Shown: in pieces, positions 1 through 9,024 of the stretch | Numbering within the stretch: position 1 is the stretch's first letter | How the letters are laid out: the number at the start of each line of letters is the position of its first letter | DNA from: Butyrivibrio sp. AC2005 | Lineage (GTDB): Bacteria; Bacillota; Clostridia; Lachnospirales; Lachnospiraceae | Length of the DNA stretch: 64,000 bases | Assembly (NCBI RefSeq): GCF_000424145.1 | Contig: NZ_AUJI01000010.1 | Span: 62,001-126,000, forward strand | Reading direction: 5' to 3' | The notes under the pieces: generated by a model | Told to the model about the DNA's origin: nothing | The model's database searches: none | The model's input: only the letters and a program-made list of their open reading frames with translations | Translations under genes and position numbers: made by a program

Positions 1-1547
1 ATTCTGCTGACAGCTTCGTCGGTATACGCTGTCTGTGAAAAGGTATCCACATCCATCTGCTCAACCTTCCTGACATTTGTAAGCTGGTCGAATTCCACGA
101 GCATAGGTGCGAGCTTCTTTCCATGATGTCCGCTAAAGGTCTCATCTATCCATTTAGCAAGAAACTCGACTTCGTCTGCACAAATAGTCTCTGTTTTTCC
201 AATATCCCAGGCAAGCTGAGCGTAGTATGTCATCTGCTGTTCCAGCGGTTTTATCGCACCAAAATTAGTCACCCACAGTTTGCGGATACCCTCTTCGTAT
301 GCTTTCTTAAGCTCGTTTCTGGTCTGGGAGAGCGGAATTGAACACAGGAAAAGATACGAAGCTCCCGGAGGTGCCCAGTATGAATTGTGGTAGTAAAGAC
401 CATTCCCACCCTTACGTCTCTTCTCATTTTCATTAGGATAACGTCTTACATGTCCGTAATTATCATTCACCCAAATCAGAGTAAAATCATCCGGAATATT
501 CAATCCGTTGTCATATAACTCGAGCACTTCCTTATAAGGTACAAAAATCTTCATCGGTACGTTCTCGAGTGTATTTTCAAGTATCTGCTCCTGAGCCTGT
601 ATTACATCCTCCAAAAGCTCTATCTTTGCATTTCTAAGTTCATCACCGCGTAGTCCCGCAAGGCCAACCGGCTCAAGTTCAGTATCATTAATTCCGCGCA
701 TGCCAAGGGTATAGGTAACCTCATAATCCTTGTTCTGCTCAACAGCTTCCTGCCAATATTCAATAATCGCATCACGACTCTTCTCAGAAGCAGTAAAGTC
801 ATAAGGAACCCCGCCATATCCCTTTTTCTCAAGCCAGGGTCTCCATTCCTTATTATTACTTCGCATAAGCATATCGCAGTGAGAGGTTCCTATTACGATC
901 CCCATCCTGTCTGCAAGCCTTGCATTTTCGGGGTTGGAATTAAAAGCATTAACATGCATTGCGGGCCAAATATAATTCATCTTAAGCCTTAGCATGAGCT
1001 CAAAAATCTTCTCATAGGTCTTGATACCTATTGTCGTCTCGCCAAGATAACGCTGAGCCCAATGATCAAGCTCTTCCTCATCATTTATAAAAATTCCTCT
1101 GTATTCTATACTAGGGTGATCCGAAACATGATAATCGTCCGGCAAAGAAATTTCTGTTTTAGGATGAATAGGTACGTCCGCCATAAAATACCATGGCGAA
1201 ACCCCTAAAACCGTTCTGCAAAACTCATAAATTCCAAAAACGGTTCCTCTCCTGTCAGATCCGGCTATAACAAGCCTGCCTCTTCTGTCTCTTATAACGT
1301 AGGCTTCCTTTCGCCTTCTGCCATGAGAACTGAAAAGACCGACAAGATCCTCTTCCTCGAAGTCTTCACACACACCAACTGTACCCACCAGTATCTGCTG
1401 GGAATCGGGATCATAAACTTCTGTATTTATTTGAAGCACTCTTTTGAAATCGCGGATAAGATTCGATACCGCAAGTTTGACCGCTTCGGATTCTCGCTCA
1501 CTGATCGTCACTACGACCGACGTGTACTGCCTGATAGTTATACCCAT
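1..1547 (-). CDS. GH115 xylan alpha-glucuronidase, N-terminal part (gene runs off left edge)
   Basis: An open frame of 515 residues starts at the ATG on 1545-1547, behind a GGGGGGAG ribosome site, and is still open at position 1. Family-typical segments of glycoside hydrolase 115 are readable: RGIFINDEE (150-158), WPAMH (194-198), SHCDMLM (222-228), TLGMRGINDTE (280-290) and WVNDNYGHVRRY (359-370). GH115 enzymes remove (4-O-methyl)glucuronic acid from xylan or xylo-oligosaccharides. There is no signal peptide (protein begins MGITIRQYTS), so it probably acts in the cytoplasm on imported oligosaccharides. Roughly the C-terminal third or more is missing because of the window edge, not because of a visible break. 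It is divergent from the EAL gene at 1796. Confidence 0.9.
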   Translation of the reverse strand, partial: MGITIRQYTSVVVTISERESEAVKLAVSNLIRDFKRVLQINTEVYDPDSQQILVGTVGVCEDFEEEDLVGLFSSHGRRRKEAYVIRDRRGRLVIAGSDRRGTVFGIYEFCRTVLGVSPWYFMADVPIHPKTEISLPDDYHVSDHPSIEYRGIFINDEEELDHWAQRYLGETTIGIKTYEKIFELMLRLKMNYIWPAMHVNAFNSNPENARLADRMGIVIGTSHCDMLMRSNNKEWRPWLEKKGYGGVPYDFTASEKSRDAIIEYWQEAVEQNKDYEVTYTLGMRGINDTELEPVGLAGLRGDELRNAKIELLEDVIQAQEQILENTLENVPMKIFVPYKEVLELYDNGLNIPDDFTLIWVNDNYGHVRRYPNENEKRRKGGNGLYYHNSYWAPPGASYLFLCSIPLSQTRNELKKAYEEGIRKLWVTNFGAIKPLEQQMTYYAQLAWDIGKTETICADEVEFLAKWIDETFSGHHGKKLAPMLVEFDQLTNVRKVEQMDVDTFSQTAYTDEAVSR

Positions 1548-1795
1548 AACTCTCCCCCCATGAGATTTTGGTTACTACCAATGTTAAATTTTCATAAACT
1601 GTGATTATTAATAGTTTATCAATTTTTTATAATTTTGTATAATAGCACCTTTTGCTGAATTGTTTTTCGCTAAATTGTATAAAATGACGGATAATTAAAG
1701 CTTACTTAAAACATCAAAATAATTGCTTGTTTTAATTTTAGTTTTGTAGGACAATAGAAATGGTCGCACTTAACCCTGCAAAAAAGTGAGCATAC
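1548..1795. promoter_or_regulatory. Divergent promoter region between GH115 and EAL genes
   Basis: AT-rich 248-bp spacer with no ORF. A perfect 7-bp inverted repeat, ATAAACT (1594-1600) and AGTTTAT (1613-1619) separated by 12 bp, lies about 47 bp upstream of the GH115 start and could be an operator. A TATAAT hexamer on the plus strand at 1638-1643 is a possible -10 for the EAL gene, but no good -35 is visible. The promoter assignments are inference. Confidence 0.35.
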
Positions 1796-3466
1796 ATGAG
1801 TAAATCTAAACTTTTAGACAAATTCATTCAGATTATTTCAGAGTCAGAAAACACCCTTGAAGCTGCAGGGCAAGCCTTTTCTATTATTGGGCCATCTCTA
1901 AACATTTCTCAGGTTGTATTTGATATGAATATTCCCGAAACCAAGCAGATGCCCACCGGCGAAGCCAGGCATATGACTGTTTATTCAGGCGAGATGGATT
2001 CCGATTCAGCCACAGAGATAGTATGGCTTGAAGAATCGCAGCGCACCTTTGAAAACGGCACAATTTCCGCTCATGTTTACGCTCCTATCGAAACGAACTG
2101 GAGCGAAGAAGAAAGACAACTCCTTCAGTCTGCTGTCAGAGTTTTTCTGATTCACATGGGCCGCTACAGACTCGTAGAGCTTGTTCAGAAAAGTTCACTT
2201 ACCCAATATCTTACAGGTCTTCCCAATTCCGGTGGTTTTATAGCATTTGCCACAAGAAAAATGGTTGCCGGCGAGATAAAAAACTATAATTCCTATTATT
2301 TTAACCTTAAAGGATTCGGTCTGATAAACAGGCGCTTTGGCAGTGAAGAAACCGATAATATTATCCGAAGATATGCCCGAGTCCTGCTTGAATTCTGCAG
2401 GAAAGACGAGCTTATAGGCCACCTTGGAGGCGATAATTTCGTTGCTCTCATTCGCAAGGAACGCACAGGAGACTTCCTTAAGCTCCTTGAAAAAACAGAG
2501 GTTTACGGTATTCGTGACGGAGAACAGCTTCCTGTTTTCATAAGTGCCATAGCTGGTGTATATGACATTGATGATTCCTTAAAGGCTCCTGGACAGATAA
2601 TAGGTCGAAGTTCCATAGCCTGCAGCGTTGCCAGATCTTTATCAGGCGAGCCCTTCCTGTTCGTCACAAAGGAAATGAGCACCAAGGTCTATCGTGAAAA
2701 GCAAATTGAAGACCGTTTTGAAGACGGCCTTTTAAATAATGAATTTAAAGTTTATTATCAGCCCAAAGTTGATACCAAAACCCACACTCTTGTAGGGGCA
2801 GAAGCACTCTCCCGCTGGCTGTGTAAGGGAGAATATGTCTATCCTGCTGAGTTTGTTCCCGTTTTGGAAAAAAACAGCTATTCCATCGGTCTTGATATTT
2901 ATGTTATGGAGGAAGTATGTCGTACTATCCGCCATTGGATTGATAAAGGCATCGAGCCCGTACCGGTTTCCGTGAACTTCTCAAGGAGCGATCTTGCTGA
3001 AGAACAGCTTGCTGATCAAATCCTGGAAATTACAAAGAAGTATGACATTGATCTTAAATATATTCAGATAGAGGTTACGGAAACAGCCACCCAGAAAGAA
3101 AAAGGACTTATCTCCGACTTTCTTAATAAGTTGAACGGAATGAATATTGCAAGTTCAATAGATGATTTTGGTACAGGATATTCATCACTTGGAATATTAA
3201 GAGATTTACCTGTCTCCACTATCAAAATTGACAAGTCATTTATAGACAATGACACACTTACCAAGCGTGATGAAATAGTTCTGAAAAATATAATCCATAT
3301 GGCGAAGGAACTCGACATTGAGGTAATTACGGAAGGTGTCGAAAGAGAGGATCAGATTGAATTTCTGCAAAAAGTCGGTTGTGACATCGTTCAGGGATTC
3401 TATTATGACAAGCCTCTTACGCTTGATGAGTTTGAAGAGCGCCTGAAAAATAAAGTATATCAATAA
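1796..3466 (+). CDS. Soluble c-di-GMP phosphodiesterase: sensor-like N-terminus, degenerate GGDEF, intact EAL
   Basis: 556 residues without membrane segments. Residues 1-125 look like a GAF-type sensory region (low certainty). Residues ~135-295 are a GGDEF domain whose active-site motif is GGDNF (211-215), so cyclase activity is doubtful. Residues ~305-553 form an EAL domain with the catalytic set readable: EALSRW (336-341), VSVNFSRSDL, IEVTET, DDFGTGYSS (456-464), IKIDKSF, EGVE (513-516) and QGF (533-535). It is therefore predicted to hydrolyse c-di-GMP to pGpG in the cytoplasm, possibly with the GGDEF domain as a nucleotide sensor. The ribosome site is weak (AAGTGAG, 5 nt before ATG 1796). 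It converges on the MraY-like gene across a long inverted repeat. Confidence 0.92.
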   Translation: MSKSKLLDKFIQIISESENTLEAAGQAFSIIGPSLNISQVVFDMNIPETKQMPTGEARHMTVYSGEMDSDSATEIVWLEESQRTFENGTISAHVYAPIETNWSEEERQLLQSAVRVFLIHMGRYRLVELVQKSSLTQYLTGLPNSGGFIAFATRKMVAGEIKNYNSYYFNLKGFGLINRRFGSEETDNIIRRYARVLLEFCRKDELIGHLGGDNFVALIRKERTGDFLKLLEKTEVYGIRDGEQLPVFISAIAGVYDIDDSLKAPGQIIGRSSIACSVARSLSGEPFLFVTKEMSTKVYREKQIEDRFEDGLLNNEFKVYYQPKVDTKTHTLVGAEALSRWLCKGEYVYPAEFVPVLEKNSYSIGLDIYVMEEVCRTIRHWIDKGIEPVPVSVNFSRSDLAEEQLADQILEITKKYDIDLKYIQIEVTETATQKEKGLISDFLNKLNGMNIASSIDDFGTGYSSLGILRDLPVSTIKIDKSFIDNDTLTKRDEIVLKNIIHMAKELDIEVITEGVEREDQIEFLQKVGCDIVQGFYYDKPLTLDEFEERLKNKVYQ

Positions 3467-3477
3467 ACTTATAATCC

Positions 3478-3563
3478 AAAGCCCCATACACTATATGCCC
3501 GATTTCAATCTCGTTGCTAAAAGCATAATCGATTTAAATCGGGCATATAGTGTATGGGGCTTT
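3478..3563. terminator. Perfect 28-bp inverted repeat with 30-nt loop (bidirectional terminator or mobile hairpin)
   Basis: Arms 3478-3505 and 3536-3563 are exact reverse complements over 28 bp, beginning AAAGCCCC and ending GGGGCTTT. The loop, 3506-3535, is 30 nt, and a 12-bp palindrome CGATTTAAATCG sits at its right edge (3530-3541). The position between two converging genes and the A/T runs at the outer ends fit a bidirectional terminator. The stem is much longer than needed for that, so a small hairpin-type mobile element or a stable RNA are alternatives. Confidence 0.8.
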
Positions 3564-3616
3564 TCATTCAAGTTATTTTTTTAGTTGCAACAGGTAAATA
3601 TTGTTCAGCAATACAA

Positions 3617-4564
3617 TTATAGCGCCGCAAACAATACCGATATCACGACCTGAATTATTATAAATCTTATAACCACCTGAGTATCTGACCATTCCAGGTT
3701 TTTCCTCATATGATCATGAATAGGCGTCCTTAAATTGGACATAACATGAAGCTTTAAAAATCTTATAAGCGATATCTTAAGAAGTCCCAGACCTCCGTCA
3801 ATTATCAGAACCAATGAGAGCATCAGATATGCGAACGGATGTGATGATTTCATTGCAAGAAGAGCTATAAAAAATCCCAAAGCTCTTGATCCCGCATCCC
3901 CCATAAGCATGGAGCTGGGCGAGCAGTTAAAGTACAGATATGCCAAAAGCACTGCACACAAAATCTGTGCTGCTGTCCCCATGCTTCCAAGATTCTCGGA
4001 AAACATTATCTTAAAGGACATAACCGTAACTATCACCAGTGAGGCACAAAGGCCATCCACTCCGTCCGAGCAGTTTGTAACATTGATAGCAATCCATATA
4101 AGAATTACTCCCAGCACAAAATATACCGGGTATGGGATAGAAAACTCAAAGGCCAGAAAATTAACTTTAGTATCATTTTGAGATAAAAACGTGACCATTG
4201 TAGCCACAGATATCACAAAATCTATCAGACCTTTTTTATACTCATTCCATGGCTTTTCCGAAGCATCATCCATGTATCCGCTGAGCATTATAAGGAAGGT
4301 CAGACCCAAATATATAAGAAATTCCACAGATAAAGGCAGAAAGAGTACTGAAAGTAGTATAAAGTCTATCACAAATACCAGCCCTACTCCTCTGAGCTTA
4401 CCCTTGGACAGTGCTCCATTAATCGCAAATGCCCTGCCCTGATCCTGAGGAAGAAATGAAAACCTCATATTCAGAGTTAAAAACGTGATTATAAAAGCTG
4501 CTATCATACTGATAGCCGATAATTGAAACTGTGTAAATCTTCCAATCAATAATTCATAAAGCAT
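3617..4564 (-). CDS. mraY: MraY-type phospho-N-acetylmuramoyl-pentapeptide transferase (stand-alone copy)
   Basis: 315 residues with about nine to ten membrane segments. MraY/GT4 polyprenyl-phosphate transferase hallmarks: LSKGKLRGVG (52-61) after the first helix, the MDD aspartates (98-100), NVTNCSDGVDG (161-171), MGDAGS (221-226) and the C-terminal loop RTPIHDHMRKN (279-289) followed by WSDTQVV. MraY moves phospho-MurNAc-pentapeptide onto undecaprenyl phosphate to make lipid I. The usual HHH triplet reads HDH here. No murein or division genes adjoin it, unlike the normal dcw setting, so it may be the sole mraY relocated or a paralogue. A WecA-like role is less likely given the MraY-style loops. 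It is transcribed away from the gene at 4679. Confidence 0.85.
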   Translation of the reverse strand: MLYELLIGRFTQFQLSAISMIAAFIITFLTLNMRFSFLPQDQGRAFAINGALSKGKLRGVGLVFVIDFILLSVLFLPLSVEFLIYLGLTFLIMLSGYMDDASEKPWNEYKKGLIDFVISVATMVTFLSQNDTKVNFLAFEFSIPYPVYFVLGVILIWIAINVTNCSDGVDGLCASLVIVTVMSFKIMFSENLGSMGTAAQILCAVLLAYLYFNCSPSSMLMGDAGSRALGFFIALLAMKSSHPFAYLMLSLVLIIDGGLGLLKISLIRFLKLHVMSNLRTPIHDHMRKNLEWSDTQVVIRFIIIQVVISVLFAAL

Positions 4565-4615
4565 TACAAAATCTCCCGTCTCATGTTTATTTTTATACAG
4601 TAGACTGCATATTCA

Positions 4616-4624
4616 TGGTATAAT
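4616..4624 (+). promoter_or_regulatory. Extended -10 promoter for the GGDEF-like membrane protein
   Basis: TG at 4616-4617, one base, then TATAAT at 4619-4624: an exact TGnTATAAT extended -10. It is 54 nt before the ATG at 4679. The -35 region is poor, as is usual for this promoter class. Confidence 0.55.
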
Positions 4625-4678
4625 TTTCTTTGGCTTAAAAATATGCCCGCATCATTATATTAGCGAAGGTAAGGACGA

Positions 4679-5758
4679 ATGGCAACTTTTTCTGAGAATT
4701 GGACAAGATTCAAAAATTATATGAATCCATATATACATCCTTCTATTAAAGAGGGCTTATATCGCAAGAATCTCAAATCTACTCACGATATAGCGCTGGC
4801 TTTTACAACCGTTGAATTTCTGGTTCTTGTATACTATTTCCTTTTTAACAAGGCAATGCTTTATGAACCCTTTATAGTTCCCAGTGCTATCTATTCAATA
4901 GTTGTCAGTGCTTTGGCACTATTAACAAGCCATTACGCGCTTAAGGATTTAAAGCATCCCTTTAGTACTTATAAAAATATCTATGTTGCCTACTTTTTGA
5001 TGTTCATGGTTTTTGGAATGGTTTCTTCATTCTATGAATATTCACATGGTCAACAGATGTTTATTTTCTTTGCTATTATTTTCTGTCTTGTTAATTTTAT
5101 TCTGTTGCCACCTGTAACCGGTTTAATCCTGATTTGGGGTTCTTATTTAATATTTTATTTGGTTTTGCATTCCTATGATGGTGCACAGAAGATAAGCCTG
5201 TTAAATTATTTTATTTTTGCGCTTCTCACTCTGGTAGGTTCTTTTAACAAATATAAGATGCAGGCCACTGAGCTTGAACGTATCCACCGTATAGAAACCA
5301 TGAACGATATGCTGCAGAATGTGCCTGTACATGACAATATAACCGACATGAAAAACCGATATGCGCTGAGAGATGATTTCACCTCCTATCAGAATCATCA
5401 CATCATCGTAGTTATGCTTGATCTGGACGAATTCAAGAAGATAAATGAAGAATACGGCCAAAGTACCGGCGATGCCATTCTCGGACAGGTTGGAAGCTGC
5501 ATAAAAACGCATCTCACAGAGAGCCATTCCTACCGATATGGTTCGGATTCCTTCCTTATCATTCTTCAGGATATTGAATTAAGTGATGCCCTTCAGCGCC
5601 TTTCCATTTGGGAAAGAAATATGGCAACCCTTAGTGTCCCTGAACTAAATAAACCTATTCATTATACCAGCGGCTATTCTCACGGCACTCCGAGAGACGA
5701 GGATGAACTGCGAATGTTAATAGAGGCCGCAGACCGTAAGCGAAGAGATTTTTCATAA
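4679..5758 (+). CDS. Six-helix membrane protein with degenerate GGDEF domain
   Basis: 359 residues. Six hydrophobic segments (about 39-57, 66-85, 102-120, 126-143, 145-163 and 173-190) form an MHYT/7TM-like sensor module of unknown ligand. Residues ~215-355 are a GGDEF fold, with VVMLDLDEFKKINEEYG typical of the metal-binding half. The signature loop reads YGSDSF (GSDSF, 288-292) instead of GGDEF, so diguanylate cyclase activity is probably lost. The domain may bind nucleotide or dimerise with another GGDEF protein. It is an orphan gene with its own extended -10 promoter and its own terminator just downstream. Confidence 0.85.
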   Translation: MATFSENWTRFKNYMNPYIHPSIKEGLYRKNLKSTHDIALAFTTVEFLVLVYYFLFNKAMLYEPFIVPSAIYSIVVSALALLTSHYALKDLKHPFSTYKNIYVAYFLMFMVFGMVSSFYEYSHGQQMFIFFAIIFCLVNFILLPPVTGLILIWGSYLIFYLVLHSYDGAQKISLLNYFIFALLTLVGSFNKYKMQATELERIHRIETMNDMLQNVPVHDNITDMKNRYALRDDFTSYQNHHIIVVMLDLDEFKKINEEYGQSTGDAILGQVGSCIKTHLTESHSYRYGSDSFLIILQDIELSDALQRLSIWERNMATLSVPELNKPIHYTSGYSHGTPRDEDELRMLIEAADRKRRDFS

Positions 5759-5773
5759 TTATTAAATGTTATT

Positions 5774-5809
5774 AAGCCTGTTTTTATAAATTTTAAAAAC
5801 AGGCTTTTT
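5774..5809 (+). terminator. Rho-independent terminator
   Basis: 13-bp perfect stem (5774-5786 with 5794-5806), 7-nt loop, followed by T residues to 5809. It lies 16 bp after the stop codon of the membrane GGDEF-like gene. Confidence 0.9.
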
Positions 5810-5824
5810 CCTTTATGTCTTTTC

Positions 5825-5833
5825 TGTTAAAAT
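5825..5833 (+). promoter_or_regulatory. Possible extended -10 for the DUF3048 lipoprotein gene
   Basis: TGT followed by TAAAAT (5828-5833), with a weak TTTTTC -35-like hexamer 17 bp upstream (5805-5810). It lies between the preceding terminator and the AAGGAGGA ribosome site. Confidence 0.4.
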
Positions 5834-5878
5834 AAGAAAGATGTGTCACCCAAACACATTTTAAGGAGGAATTATATT

Positions 5879-7051
5879 ATGAAATTTAATAAACGTATTG
5901 TAAGCATTGCGCTTGTAACAATGATGCTTACTACTGCTGTTGGCTGTGGCAAGGAGAAGCCTGCAGAGGATTCTTCTGAGGGTCTTTCCTGGGAGTCAAT
6001 CGAAGGAGATACTGCTGAGGAAGAACCTGTAGCAGAGGAGACAACAGAAGAGCCCGCTGAAGCTGAGCCCGAAATTGTATCAGCAGAGATTCCTGAAGGT
6101 ATGTACAGAAGTGAGCTCACCGGTGAGCCCATCAGTGAGTCAATCAAGGATCAGCGTCCTATCGCCGCAATGGTAGATAATGAATCTATCGCTCTTCCTC
6201 ACTTCGGTATTTCAGAATGTGATGTTGTATATGAGATGATGAACAGTACTCAGAACGGAAGAATTACCCGTCTTATGTGTCTTATGAAGGATTGGGGTTC
6301 TTTAAAACAGCTTGGTTCCATCCGTAGTACACGTCCTACAAACATTATTCTTGCAGCTGAGTGGAACGCAGTACTTTGTCACGATGGTGGCCCTAAGGTT
6401 CACATCGACCCCTACCTTGCTAAGGAATGGGGAACAAACCACTTCTCAGGAACCTTCTCCCGTGTAGACAACGGTAAGAAGAGAGAGTACACAGAGTACA
6501 TCCTTGCAGGCGACCTTGAGAACAACTTCTCCGGAAGCAGCTTCTCAACAACTTATAACGAATTTGCACCTGACGGTATTCAGGAGTCACACTTTAACTT
6601 CACACCCTGGGGCAACGAGATCAATCTTGAGGACAAGGGCTACGCTAAGTGCTTAGACGCTAATACAATCGATATCATTCCTTTCGAGCACAACAGCTCA
6701 AAGCTTGTATATAATGAATCCACAAAAGAATACGAGTATTATGATTATGGTAATCCTCACAAGGATGGAGAAGACGGTGCTGTTCTTTCCTTTAAGAACG
6801 TAATTCTTCAGAAATGTACCTTCACTCAGCTTGATGATCACGGTTACCTCATCTACAACTGTATTGATATCAACCAGCCCGGTTACTACTGCACAAACGG
6901 TAAGGCAACAGATATCGTATGGACAAAGACAGGTGAACTTGTAAAGACTCAGTTCTTTGATTCACAGGCAAATGAGCTCGAGATAAACAACGGTAAGACA
7001 TATATCGCTCTTGTTCCCGCAGATACATGGGATCAGCTCGTTATTCAGTAA
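5879..7051 (+). CDS. yerB: DUF3048 (YerB-like) lipoprotein
   Basis: 390 residues. The start chosen is ATG 5879, 8 nt after AAGGAGGA (5863-5870); a longer in-frame start at 5843 lacks a ribosome site and would bury the signal peptide. Residues 1-22 are a lipoprotein signal with lipobox TAVGC (Cys23). An acidic Glu/Ala/Pro/Thr linker follows to about residue 75. The DUF3048 domain then starts with DQRPIAAMVDN and includes ITRLMCLM, GSIRSTRP and the downstream HDGGP. In Bacillus the family member YerB is a surface lipoprotein linked to PcrA helicase; its biochemical role is not settled. It is monocistronic, with its own promoter and terminator. The gene symbol is by family resemblance only. Confidence 0.88.
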   Translation: MKFNKRIVSIALVTMMLTTAVGCGKEKPAEDSSEGLSWESIEGDTAEEEPVAEETTEEPAEAEPEIVSAEIPEGMYRSELTGEPISESIKDQRPIAAMVDNESIALPHFGISECDVVYEMMNSTQNGRITRLMCLMKDWGSLKQLGSIRSTRPTNIILAAEWNAVLCHDGGPKVHIDPYLAKEWGTNHFSGTFSRVDNGKKREYTEYILAGDLENNFSGSSFSTTYNEFAPDGIQESHFNFTPWGNEINLEDKGYAKCLDANTIDIIPFEHNSSKLVYNESTKEYEYYDYGNPHKDGEDGAVLSFKNVILQKCTFTQLDDHGYLIYNCIDINQPGYYCTNGKATDIVWTKTGELVKTQFFDSQANELEINNGKTYIALVPADTWDQLVIQ

Positions 7052-7061
7052 TATAATCAGT

Positions 7062-7090
7062 AAAGCCTTCCTCATTATGGGGAAGGCTTT
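7062..7090. terminator. Bidirectional terminator between convergent genes
   Basis: 10-bp perfect stem, AAAGCCTTCC (7062-7071) and GGAAGGCTTT (7081-7090), with a 9-nt loop. T-rich flanks lie on both strands between the DUF3048 gene and the converging EAL gene. Confidence 0.85.
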
Positions 7091-7093
7091 TTA

Positions 7094-8980
7094 TTATAGA
7101 ATAAGTTCCTTAAATTTTTCAGCAGGTACAGGTTTTGAGAAATAATATCCCTGTATCATCTCGCATCCTATAGACCGCAGGTATTCATACTGTTCTTCAG
7201 TTTCAACGCCTTCAACAACTATAGGCATATCAAGTTTTTTTGTCATTTCAACGATGGTATTGATTACTATCTTTCCTTTTTCAGAAGAAACTATACCATC
7301 CATAAACTTCATATCCGCCTTCAGTATATCTACATGCGCATTTTTAAAGGTATTAAAGCTTGAATAGCCGCTTCCAAAATCATCCATCAGGATTCTGAAT
7401 CCAACCTCTTTAAGAAGATCCACTGTATTAAAGAATCGCTGGTTTTCCGCTACGAAAGCGCTCTCTGTAATCTCCAGCTTAATGTCATTCGGCGAAAGAT
7501 GGTACTTCTTTATCATATCCAAAATCACTTCATAAAGATTTTCTATCTGAAGATCTCTCCTGGATATATTTACGGATATGGGCGGCACCAATATGCCCTC
7601 TTTTCTCCATTCAGAAATCTGTTTGCATACTTCTTCCCACATATATGTATCAAGCTTGTTAATGAAGCCGTTACGCTCAAATAAAGGTATAAAATCGCCC
7701 GGACTTATAAGGCCGTATTGTTTATCCTTCCATCTGACAAGAGCTTCTGCGCTACATACTTTTTTAGTCTCAGCATCATAAATAGGCTGGAAATATGGTA
7801 CAAAATCATGCTCATGTATTGCTCTCTCACAGTTATGCTGCATGTATGCCTGCATCTCAAAGTCACGATTCTGTTTTTCATCAAATACATGCTCATGCTT
7901 ATTATATTCATAGCGGATTTTATCCATTGCAAATCTCGCCCTGTCTATCATAAGCTGTGGATTCATAGTTCTATCCGTTATGGGGTATACACCGGAATAC
8001 AGTGAGAGATTATAATCCATATCCTCACCAGGATACATCTCATCCAGAGAAAGAATGCCCTGAAGCATCCAATATGAGCCTTGTGGAAATAGTCCCACAA
8101 AGTTATCCTCTCCAAGGTAGGCAAGCTCAACCTCCCATGAAAACTGCTTTCTCATAGCTGCCGCTATACGCCTCAGGATATCATCTCCCCGCTCAAATCC
8201 AAATCTCTCATTTACATCCTGGAAGTCTCTTATATCCAAAAGGCATAGTTGATATTCCATTTTCGGATTCAAAATAAGGTCCTCTTCCACTGCTCTGAAA
8301 AATGCCTTTTGATTATAAATTCCTGTCTTGGGATCTGTCGGATTATCGACAAGATACAGCATTACCAGGTTAAAGGTAACACACGCTGCAAATGCTGCTC
8401 CCATATACATAAAGTCAGTTATACTGTTGTTCATTATCAGCATCGCATACACAAGGATAACCATACCTGTAATAACAGAAGCCGCAACCTTGCCAAGACG
8501 TCTTATATGTCTCCATGCCAGATAAATAGATACTATAACATATATACCACTAAGGAATGTGCATATAATGATAAATACTATTCTCTCAATAGTAATTATT
8601 CCTCTGACATCTTCAAAATATGCAATATGATTTATGGGGTTTAATACCAGCAGATATATCAGCTCTAAGCCATATGGTAATAGTGATAACAGTGGCCTTT
8701 TTTCTCTGTACCTTACCAGTCCTACAGTTATTTTCAGCGCACACAAAAGATAAGTATTAAGAGTAATGACAAACATAGTTTCACTTGCGACATATTTAAT
8801 ATCGCTGGTAAACCCGATATATTTGCCATATAAATCCAGCACCCAGATAAGAAGAATGTATGCAATTGTCACATCAACCTGAAGATCAATCCAAATCGTT
8901 CCTACAGTACGGCTTATACTTCTTGCTCTTATAGCCAGAATACCGACTGAGATGATTCCGAGACTCAATAAAGTGATCAT
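7094..8980 (-). CDS. Membrane c-di-GMP phosphodiesterase (7TM-like sensor, degenerate GGDEF, intact EAL)
   Basis: 628 residues from ATG 8978-8980, which has TTAGGAG 7 nt upstream. An in-frame ATG at 9022 abuts the upstream terminator and has no ribosome site, so I rejected it. The N-terminal ~215 residues hold about seven hydrophobic helices. The GGDEF domain has motif GEDNF (290-294), so is probably non-catalytic. The EAL domain keeps EALVRW (412-417), SVNISRRDL, LEITES, DDFGSGYSS (533-541), EGVETEEQ and QGYYFSKP. It is predicted to degrade c-di-GMP in response to a membrane or extracellular cue. It is similar in design to the soluble EAL protein at 1796, suggesting this locus mainly lowers c-di-GMP. 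Confidence 0.92.
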   Translation of the reverse strand: MITLLSLGIISVGILAIRARSISRTVGTIWIDLQVDVTIAYILLIWVLDLYGKYIGFTSDIKYVASETMFVITLNTYLLCALKITVGLVRYREKRPLLSLLPYGLELIYLLVLNPINHIAYFEDVRGIITIERIVFIIICTFLSGIYVIVSIYLAWRHIRRLGKVAASVITGMVILVYAMLIMNNSITDFMYMGAAFAACVTFNLVMLYLVDNPTDPKTGIYNQKAFFRAVEEDLILNPKMEYQLCLLDIRDFQDVNERFGFERGDDILRRIAAAMRKQFSWEVELAYLGEDNFVGLFPQGSYWMLQGILSLDEMYPGEDMDYNLSLYSGVYPITDRTMNPQLMIDRARFAMDKIRYEYNKHEHVFDEKQNRDFEMQAYMQHNCERAIHEHDFVPYFQPIYDAETKKVCSAEALVRWKDKQYGLISPGDFIPLFERNGFINKLDTYMWEEVCKQISEWRKEGILVPPISVNISRRDLQIENLYEVILDMIKKYHLSPNDIKLEITESAFVAENQRFFNTVDLLKEVGFRILMDDFGSGYSSFNTFKNAHVDILKADMKFMDGIVSSEKGKIVINTIVEMTKKLDMPIVVEGVETEEQYEYLRSIGCEMIQGYYFSKPVPAEKFKELIL

Positions 8981-9024
8981 ATACTGACTCCTAACGCATA
9001 CTCTTACATTACAATTATACATAA

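Noticed and set aside
620-1604. Small ORFs opposite or within the GH115 gene
   Set aside because: All lie in other frames of the open GH115 reading frame and lack ribosome sites or recognisable domains.
5843-5878. Upstream in-frame start for the DUF3048 protein
   Set aside because: AAGGAGGA lies between it and ATG 5879; the longer form would disrupt the lipoprotein signal.
8981-9022. Longer start for the membrane EAL protein
   Set aside because: It begins at the foot of the opp terminator with no ribosome site, while ATG 8980 has TTAGGAG at 7 nt.
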